Below are positions 1 to 5,450 of a stretch of 5,450 bases of DNA, in pieces. The DNA is taken from assembly GCA_946886475.1 (NCBI GenBank), contig CAMPIQ010000185.1, positions 1-5,450 on the forward strand. The letters run 5' to 3'. A program made the translations under genes and the position numbers. Origin of the DNA: an uncultured Chitinophagales bacterium. Its GTDB lineage: Bacteria; Bacteroidota; Bacteroidia; Chitinophagales; Chitinophagaceae. The notes beneath the pieces are model-generated. The model worked only from the letters and a program-made list of their open reading frames with translations. It ran no database searches and was not told the DNA's origin. Position 1 is the stretch's first letter, and each line of letters opens with the position of its first letter.

Positions 1-225
1 GAATGGAAATTATTAGAGCTATTTAAGAGTAATTATTTAAAATATTTATGTGAAACACTTGCATTTTTAAGTAAAAACTCTGATTTTAGCACAAGAAATC
101 CTTTACCTATTGAAGATGTGTGCCCAGGGTCTGCCCAATTTACCTCTGTACATCTCCTCTTTAAGTATTGGTTTTTCTAAGATTTTAGGTATCCAATATC
201 ATTTGTAAGACTAACTGTATCCGCT
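1..225. other. Gene-poor leader region upstream of the first CDS
   Basis: No convincing gene, RNA gene or terminator is visible. One plus-strand frame is open from the left edge to a TAA at 178-180 (59 codons). Its translation has no recognisable motif, starts outside the window and does not resemble a protein terminus I know, so I do not call it a gene, although the 3' end of an upstream gene cannot be excluded. The stretch is AT-rich except for a short C/G-rich patch at 121-137, where TGCCCA occurs twice (121-126 and 132-137), 11 bases apart, close to one helical turn. The region probably carries the promoter and 5' leader of the gene starting at 226. Confidence 0.5.
172..205 (+). promoter_or_regulatory. 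Weak Bacteroidota-type promoter candidate
   Basis: Bacteroidota housekeeping promoters typically have TTTG near -33 and TAnnTTTG near -7, about 19-21 bases apart. Here a T-run at 172-176 is followed after 20 bases by TATCATTTG (197-205), which has the TA and the TTTG but one base too many between them. Transcription would start about 14 bases before the ATG at 226, giving a short leader. The match is imperfect at both elements, so this is only the best candidate seen in the region. Confidence 0.15.
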
Positions 226-2853
226 ATGAAACAAATTTTACGAATCCTGTTCGTGGTATTTCTTGTGAATACTTCACAGTTGAACGCCCAATGCATTGCA
301 GGTTATACTCAGGCTACCCTAAACTGGGATCAGCTGGATTATTATTATAATAGCGGTTCTAATGTTCAGCCTTATGGCTATAGTGGCGGTAATTATATTT
401 CTAACGCCATGGAGCAAACGCAAAAGTTTGCTATTGGGAAAAACAATATAACATTTGCTACTTCTAATACAGGAATGGTTCTGGGAGAAAACAGTAATCA
501 TGATGGCGACATTGCAGGATATACTGGCGATGATGTACAATTCACTTCATCTTCAAATGGTCAGACTATTACGATGACCTTTAATTCAGACGTACTTAAT
601 ACCTTATTTACACTTTATGATATTGATGGCTCCCAAAGAATAGATGTAGATGCATATAACGCTGCCAATGTCAAACAAAGTGTAACAATAACGGTACAGG
701 GTTCTACCATTTTAACTCCAACTAATGGTACGAATGCACTTGTTACAGCAACAAGCACAACTTTTTCCAGTCCTGATAACAGGGGCACAGCTACAATTTC
801 TATTCCCACCCAGATCAACAGGGTTGTGATTACATTTACTACCATAGGAAGTGATGCTACAATCTGGCTATCGGATATATATGCTTGTGTTAATGGCAGC
901 TTCCCAAATAATTACCAGCAAACCGGAAACAACCAACCTTTACAGGGACCTTTTGTAAATCAGCCGGATTATTTTCTGGTAACTCCTGATAATAATTCCG
1001 TTTATATGGTTGATCCTGCAACAGGTAATGCCACACTGGTGTTTACTGATGCTTCAAAAACTTATGTAAACTCCTTTGCTTACGATCCTTATCGCCGGTA
1101 CCTCTATTATATATCAGAAAATAGTACAGTAAATGGTAGTAACAGAGAACTTAAGCGTTATGATTTTAACACAGCGACCATAACAACCCTTGTTGCTGAT
1201 ATTACAGCAACACTAGGCATCCCTACAATGGGTTCAGGTGTGGAATCTGCAGGGGCATGTTTTTATGATGATGCTATTTACCTTGGTATAGAAGGCGGAA
1301 GATTTTCGTCGGGTTCAGGAACAAGGCCTCGCGAAACAATTATCTGGCGTATAGACCTGGATGCCAGTTTCAATCCAACAACAGCATACCAGGTTTTTGC
1401 AACAGAAGCTTATCAATATGGTACAAATACTTCCTTGCACGATTTCGGTGATTTTATTATCAGGGATGGGATATTATATGATTTCAATACTGCCAGGAAT
1501 AGTTCGAGCTATGTACAAAGTAAATACCACCATTTCAATTTAACTTCAGGGTCACATCAAGCCTATAACAATCCAACATCTTCTATTTGGAATGGACAGG
1601 CCGCGATGACCTGGGATGGAACATTATATTATTTTAAGAATGGAAGTAGTGGTACCGGTTATGTAGGAATCTATAATGAAGATGGAACAAATGGTACTGA
1701 TGTTGGAATAACTGTAATTGATGGAACAGGTGCCTGGCCTGGTGGTAATGGAGATGCTTCTGAAAATTTCAGACCCGCTGTTGACTTTGGCGATGCGCCT
1801 TCATCTTATGATCCAAATGCTGCAAGTCCGGCAGCACATGCTGTTGGTACATTAGTAAAATTGGGGTCAAACTATGATTTGGAATATGTTTCCAGGGGCC
1901 AGGCGGTTCTTGCAAATTCTGATAATCATGATGATGCAATACCTTCTGCAGAGATTTTTAACCCAGATTATAATTCCTACCTGTTAGAGGCAACAGTTTT
2001 TAATAATTCAGGTAGTGACGCAACCGTTTGTGCATGGCTTGATTACGATGGTGATGGTCAATATGAATCATCAGAAGGCATTAGCGTTACAGTGGGAAGC
2101 AGTGCATCTCCCCAGTCTGTCTGGCTTTACTGGCCGCTTATTTATTCAAGTTTGGCCCAGGGTACATATACTTATCTGAGGATAAGGGTAACATCAACTT
2201 CAAATGGTATGACCACAGACCACCCGACAGGATATTTTCCTGATGGCGAAGTTGAAGATTTCAGGGTCCCTGTAAATTCTTATCCTCTTAGCACACAGGC
2301 TTTTGATTTTGATGCTAAGCTTACTCCCGTTAAATCAGTTAAACTAAACTGGAGATTAATGGATGAATCTCAGATTGCATATTACGTTATTGAAAGAAAT
2401 ACTGACATAAACCGCAATAATTGGGAGTTGGTTCATGCTGAAGCTTCTACAAATACAAACGGGATGGTGAATTATGAAGCAACTGATCTTAACACTTTGT
2501 CAGGTACATCATTTTACCGACTCAAAACTATTGGAAGAGACGGAAAAATGAAGATCAGCCAGGTGAAAAAAATTGAAAACCGCGCAAGCCAGTTGAGTGT
2601 TTCCATTGCTCCAAATCCTGCAAAATCACATACAGTTATTTATATTCATTCTAATGCAGTTTCCAATCAGGAGGCAACTGTGGAAATTTTGAATACGACC
2701 GGCGCATTAGTTCATAAGGAAAAAATAAAACTTGTTAACGGGAATAATAGCGTTGAGGTACGGACTAATTCGAAAATGCCGGGCGGGTACTATATTGTTA
2801 GAATTAGTTGTGAAAATAAAATATTGACAAAATCGTTGATCATATCCAAATAG
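226..2853 (+). CDS. Secreted multidomain protein with GEVED-type module and T9SS type A sorting domain
   Basis: Complete 875-residue exported protein; no enzymatic activity can be assigned. Residues 1-21 or 22 form a Sec signal peptide (basic MKQILR start, hydrophobic ILFVVFLV, cleavage probably LNA|Q). Residues 23-245 are a beta-rich Asn/Thr/Ser-rich domain with acidic loops (NSNHDGD near 90, DIDG at 132-135) and cysteines at 23 and 221 that could pair. Residues about 246-515 look like a beta-propeller (LVTPDNNSVYMVDPATGNA, repeated Y-D-P and LYYI strands), resembling the DUF6923-like regions of surface proteins. DFGDAP at 520-525, the acidic DNHDD at 566-570, the DYDGDG loop at 606-611 and GEVEDF at 674-679 define a GEVED-type module. 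Residues about 686-785 are Fn3-like (LNWRLMDE, YYVIERN, FYRLKTIG). Residues about 790-875 are the type A sorting domain: APNPAKS at 795-801, GGYYIVRI from 853, and the terminal basic/hydrophobic LTKSLIISK. T9SS would carry the protein across the outer membrane, remove this domain and usually anchor the product to A-LPS or release it. The ATG at 226 is chosen because the signal peptide follows at once; no Shine-Dalgarno is present, as usual in this phylum. An adhesin or matrix-binding role is inference from architecture only. Confidence 0.93.
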   Translation: MKQILRILFVVFLVNTSQLNAQCIAGYTQATLNWDQLDYYYNSGSNVQPYGYSGGNYISNAMEQTQKFAIGKNNITFATSNTGMVLGENSNHDGDIAGYTGDDVQFTSSSNGQTITMTFNSDVLNTLFTLYDIDGSQRIDVDAYNAANVKQSVTITVQGSTILTPTNGTNALVTATSTTFSSPDNRGTATISIPTQINRVVITFTTIGSDATIWLSDIYACVNGSFPNNYQQTGNNQPLQGPFVNQPDYFLVTPDNNSVYMVDPATGNATLVFTDASKTYVNSFAYDPYRRYLYYISENSTVNGSNRELKRYDFNTATITTLVADITATLGIPTMGSGVESAGACFYDDAIYLGIEGGRFSSGSGTRPRETIIWRIDLDASFNPTTAYQVFATEAYQYGTNTSLHDFGDFIIRDGILYDFNTARNSSSYVQSKYHHFNLTSGSHQAYNNPTSSIWNGQAAMTWDGTLYYFKNGSSGTGYVGIYNEDGTNGTDVGITVIDGTGAWPGGNGDASENFRPAVDFGDAPSSYDPNAASPAAHAVGTLVKLGSNYDLEYVSRGQAVLANSDNHDDAIPSAEIFNPDYNSYLLEATVFNNSGSDATVCAWLDYDGDGQYESSEGISVTVGSSASPQSVWLYWPLIYSSLAQGTYTYLRIRVTSTSNGMTTDHPTGYFPDGEVEDFRVPVNSYPLSTQAFDFDAKLTPVKSVKLNWRLMDESQIAYYVIERNTDINRNNWELVHAEASTNTNGMVNYEATDLNTLSGTSFYRLKTIGRDGKMKISQVKKIENRASQLSVSIAPNPAKSHTVIYIHSNAVSNQEATVEILNTTGALVHKEKIKLVNGNNSVEVRTNSKMPGGYYIVRISCENKILTKSLIISK

Positions 2854-2914
2854 AAGTAAGATTAAAAAATGCTTGAATAATTATTTGAATCATTACCAAA
2901 TTCCAATTGCCAAA
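2854..2914 (+). other. Short AT-rich intergenic gap, no terminator
   Basis: The 61 bases between the two genes contain no GC-rich stem followed by a T-run, so there is no evidence that transcription stops after the first gene. TTGAAT occurs twice (2873-2878 and 2885-2890), 12 bases apart. A TTTG at 2884-2887 is present but lacks a properly spaced TA and an upstream TTTG, so I see no good promoter. The simplest reading is read-through into the second gene. The bases just before its ATG are A-rich (CCAAA), a common substitute for Shine-Dalgarno in Bacteroidota. Confidence 0.5.
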
Positions 2915-5450
2915 ATGAAAAGACCATTACAACTGTTTACCGGCCTAGCTGCCTGTCTTATGATCGCTTTGCTTTTCTTTAATCAAAGCAGCTTTATTTA
3001 TTCGAATAACAAATTTTCTAAAGTTCAGCCAATTGATGAAGGTGAAATAAGATTTTCCGGTGCTGATAAACAACTGGCGGCATGGTTCAAGGCCAGGGCG
3101 TATCCTGATCCTTATTATCTAAATGATAAATTTCTGAATGCCTGGCAACAGGCGCAGGATATCCGTAACCGGCAAATGATGAAAGAGCAGGATGTGAATT
3201 CTGCTATGTGGAATAATATAGGCCCGGATATTGGAATCGGAGGTCGTATCCTTTGTATAGCCATTGATCCCACCGATGGACAAAATTTATTTGCAGGAAG
3301 TGCCAGCGGAGGTATCTGGAAGTCTACAAATGCCGGGTCCAGCTGGTCCGCAATAACCACCAACTTACCAGTGCTTGGTGTTTCTTCAATTATTATCCAT
3401 CCAACTGATCCTGATATTATTTATGCAGGGACCGGGGAAGTATACCGGGTTGATTCAACCAGTGGTACACCAAATCCGGGCAGTACCGGATTCAATGTAT
3501 GGAAAACAAGAGGTACTTATGGCATAGGGATCATCAAAAGTACCGATGGCGGTGCTACATGGTCACAGGTAATGACAAAAAGTACCAGTCAATTGTTTGG
3601 CGTATCTCAATTAAGGTTTGATCCTTCAAATAGTAATACAGTTTATGCCTGTGCATCTGATGGTCTGTACCGTTCAACGGATGCAGGTGCCAACTGGAAC
3701 AGGATATTTGAGATAACCATGTGTACTGACGTAGTAGTTAATGGATCCAGCATTATGTTAGGTGCAGGTAATCTGGGTAACACGTTAAAGGGCATATGGA
3801 AAAGTACCGATGGAGGAACAAGCTTCACTAAAGTAACGGGTTCTCCATTACCAACTTCAATTAAAGGTTTCATCAAATTTGGATGGCTCCCTTCAGCACC
3901 AAATACAGTTGTTGCCAGTATTGCGCGTGGAAACGCTGCTGGAAATGAATTATTCAGGACTACAAACTTTGGTAGCTCCTGGACTGAATTAAGCGGAACT
4001 TCGCATAGCCAATGGCAATATTGGTTTGCCAATGCTGTTGCTATCAATCCTTTCAATACAAGTAAGATAGTGCATGCTGGTGTTAATGTTTACCAGCACA
4101 ATCTATCCGGTGGAGCTAATACCACCTTTAGTTCAGCTATTCATGATGATGTTCATGATGTTGAATTTGACCCTTCCAACACAGGCGTACTTTATATATG
4201 TAGTGATGGTGGAATTTATAAAAGTACTACTGCCAATAACGCTACTCCTTCATTCAGTGCATCAAATAATGGTTTAGTAGCGATTCAATTCTATGGTCCA
4301 TTCGGTGTTTCGAGAACCCAGGCAAAATATCTTGGAGGATTGCAGGATAATGGTGCTGTTTTGTATAACGGTACATCATGGAGTGCCGTTGGATGGATGG
4401 GAGGAGACGGTACGGCATGTGCTATTGATCCAAATAATGACATTTATATGATCGCCAGCCGGGATGCACGAGGACTCTACCGTTCAACTAACGGAGGTAG
4501 TACCGGCGGATCCGTTGCCAATTATTGGGGTTCTGTTGCTGACTCCCGTACTGGATTCTGTGCTCCGATAGCCTATGCACCATCCAATTCTACGATTGTT
4601 TATTGTGCCACAGATAATTTGCATAAAAGTTCCAGCCGGGGAGCGAGTTCTTCCTGGAGCGGGAATGGATATACAACAGCAACAAGCTATATCGAAGCTT
4701 ATAGAAAAACTTCGATAGCAATGGCTGTTTCACACAGTGATCCTGATAAAGTATATGTATCTACTTCACCATTTTCTCAGTACGACAATGATGTGGACGA
4801 TATTTATGTAAATGGTGTCCCTAACGTATTGAAAACTACAACAGGTGGTACTCCTTTTACAATAATAAAGGGATCTGGAGGCACGGCACTCCCTGACCGT
4901 TATGTAATGGACTTTGCTGTGAGCCCAACCGATGATGACAGTGTGTTTGTAGCTCTAGGTGGTTTTGGAACCTCCCACGTTTATGTAACCGGCGATGGTG
5001 GTGCAACGTGGGTTGATAAAGGTGCTGGCTTGCCCGATGCTCCGTTTAATGCCATCATGTTTGATCCGGTTAACCCGAAAGTGCTTTATGCTGCGGGTGA
5101 TATGGGTATTTATGTAAGTCCTAACCGTGGGAATAACTGGTATGATTTCAATAATGGCCTGCCTGATGTTACTCTTATCTTCGATCTTGAGTATACCCAC
5201 GATAACCAACTGCTAGCTGTAACACATGGCCGTGGAGTTTTCCGTGGTTCAAGATATTCAGGCACATTACCTGTTGAGATACTTTCTTTTACAGGTGAGG
5301 CTCAAAGCAATTCCAATAAACTTCAATGGACTGTAGGTAACGAAGATAAAGTGGCGAGATATGAACTGGAAAGAGGAGTGTCAGCTACTACATTCCAGAG
5401 AATTGCATCTGTAAATGCAACAGGAAATAGCAACTATTCTTATATTGACG
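2915..5450 (+). CDS. Large exported Asp-box (BNR) beta-propeller protein, 3' end cut off by window
   Basis: One uninterrupted frame of 845 codons plus one base, with no stop before the right edge. MKRPLQLF and a hydrophobic run to about residue 22 (LAACLMIALLFF) form a Sec signal, cleaved probably around 25-31. Residues about 48-98 look helical and charged, then W-N-N-I-G-P...G-G-R (99-111) opens the propeller, as is usual in secreted Bacteroidota BNR proteins. Asp-box motifs (S/T-x-D-x-G-x-x-W type, a beta-hairpin turn in propeller blades) are at 137-144 (STNAGSSW), 209-216 (STDGGATW), 254-261 (STDAGANW), 297-304 (STDGGTSF), 349-356 (TTNFGSSW), 692-699 (TGDGGATW) and 735-742 (SPNRGNNW), with degenerate copies near 437 and 524. 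Between them lie HDDVHDVEFDP (410-420), GGLQDNG (474-480) and GGDG (496-499). HGRGVFRG (771-778) closes the fold. The size fits two sortilin/GH74-like propellers. From LPVEIL (785) an Fn3-like module begins (LQWTV, YELERG) like that of the upstream protein; in this family a T9SS sorting domain normally follows, outside this window. Homologues are often labelled glycosyl hydrolase or photosystem assembly-like, but the Asp-box proves neither. The ATG at 2915 is preferred over in-frame TTGs at 2873 and 2885 because the signal sequence begins there. Confidence 0.92.
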   Translation, partial: MKRPLQLFTGLAACLMIALLFFNQSSFIYSNNKFSKVQPIDEGEIRFSGADKQLAAWFKARAYPDPYYLNDKFLNAWQQAQDIRNRQMMKEQDVNSAMWNNIGPDIGIGGRILCIAIDPTDGQNLFAGSASGGIWKSTNAGSSWSAITTNLPVLGVSSIIIHPTDPDIIYAGTGEVYRVDSTSGTPNPGSTGFNVWKTRGTYGIGIIKSTDGGATWSQVMTKSTSQLFGVSQLRFDPSNSNTVYACASDGLYRSTDAGANWNRIFEITMCTDVVVNGSSIMLGAGNLGNTLKGIWKSTDGGTSFTKVTGSPLPTSIKGFIKFGWLPSAPNTVVASIARGNAAGNELFRTTNFGSSWTELSGTSHSQWQYWFANAVAINPFNTSKIVHAGVNVYQHNLSGGANTTFSSAIHDDVHDVEFDPSNTGVLYICSDGGIYKSTTANNATPSFSASNNGLVAIQFYGPFGVSRTQAKYLGGLQDNGAVLYNGTSWSAVGWMGGDGTACAIDPNNDIYMIASRDARGLYRSTNGGSTGGSVANYWGSVADSRTGFCAPIAYAPSNSTIVYCATDNLHKSSSRGASSSWSGNGYTTATSYIEAYRKTSIAMAVSHSDPDKVYVSTSPFSQYDNDVDDIYVNGVPNVLKTTTGGTPFTIIKGSGGTALPDRYVMDFAVSPTDDDSVFVALGGFGTSHVYVTGDGGATWVDKGAGLPDAPFNAIMFDPVNPKVLYAAGDMGIYVSPNRGNNWYDFNNGLPDVTLIFDLEYTHDNQLLAVTHGRGVFRGSRYSGTLPVEILSFTGEAQSNSNKLQWTVGNEDKVARYELERGVSATTFQRIASVNATGNSNYSYID
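3323..5140 (+). repeat. Asp-box repeat series encoded within the second CDS
   Basis: Seven clear and two degenerate Asp-box octets recur in frame, each usually preceded by an aromatic plus K/R residue (IWKS, LYRS, IYKS). Starts of the clear and weak copies are residues 137, 209, 254, 297, 349, (437), (524), 692 and 735. Neighbouring copies are often 43-52 residues apart, the expected size of one propeller blade; larger gaps imply blades that have lost the motif. At DNA level some copies remain nearly identical: AAAAGTACCGATGG occurs at 3536-3549 and 3800-3813, and TACCGTTCAAC at 3668-3678 and 4478-4488. These are coding repeats of a structural motif, not a mobile or CRISPR element. Confidence 0.8.

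Noticed and set aside
1..180. Plus-strand frame open from the left edge to TAA at 178-180, possibly the 3' end of an upstream gene
   Set aside because: Only 59 codons, no visible start, no recognisable motif and an unconvincing residue composition. An open stretch of this length by chance in one of six frames is not remarkable. It is left as a possibility in the leader entry.
226..294. Cys23 of the first protein as a lipidated cysteine
   Set aside because: The preceding residues are L-N-A-Q, which does not fit the lipobox because glutamine is at -1. Ordinary signal peptidase I cleavage next to it, plus a T9SS sorting tail, explains the protein better.
2854..2914. Rho-independent terminator between the two genes
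   Set aside because: The gap has no GC-rich inverted repeat and no following T-run, only short AT-rich direct repeats.
2942..2956. LAAC at residues 11-14 of the second protein as a lipoprotein lipobox
   Set aside because: The hydrophobic segment before the cysteine is too short, and the hydrophobic run continues past it to about residue 22, so the cysteine lies inside the signal core and not at its end.
3643..4056. Minus-strand 137-codon reading frame opposite the second gene, and several shorter antisense frames
   Set aside because: These lie wholly inside strongly supported plus-strand genes with clear domain content. Their translations show no motifs and are explained as shadows of the coding strand.
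2915..5450. Assigning the second protein as a sialidase, xyloglucanase or photosystem II assembly factor
   Set aside because: The Asp-box motif is a structural turn shared by many unrelated propellers. I cannot identify a catalytic set of residues for any of these enzymes in the sequence, so only the fold class is given.

Overview
The window looks like chromosomal DNA from a member of the Bacteroidota, probably a free-living Chitinophagales- or Cytophagales-like bacterium. The evidence is a moderately AT-rich composition (judged by eye), start codons without Shine-Dalgarno sequences but with A-rich or plain leaders, and two very large exported proteins. The first protein ends in a recognisable type IX secretion system (T9SS) type A C-terminal sorting domain. 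The second shows the module that usually comes just before such a domain, at the point where the window cuts it off.

Layout: positions 1-225 hold no convincing gene, only a weak promoter candidate and an open but unconvincing reading frame running in from the left edge. Positions 226-2853 (+) encode an 875-residue secreted mosaic protein: signal peptide, N-terminal beta-rich domain, propeller-like region, a DFGDAP...GEVED module, an Fn3-like module and a T9SS sorting domain. A 61-base gap with no terminator follows. From 2915 (+) to the right edge runs a second exported protein, at least 845 residues, that is still open at the end of the window. It is a large Asp-box (BNR) beta-propeller protein of the sortilin/GH74-like fold class, and it ends in the window inside an Fn3-like module.

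The two genes are on the same strand, closely spaced and of the same general type (large, modular, beta-propeller-bearing, T9SS-type cargo). They could be co-transcribed and displayed or released together at the cell surface. Neither sequence reveals a substrate or enzymatic activity. Nothing here amounts to a clearly new biological system. The points most worth a second look are the domain mosaic of the first protein, the conserved non-Asp-box core of the second, and the pairing of the two.
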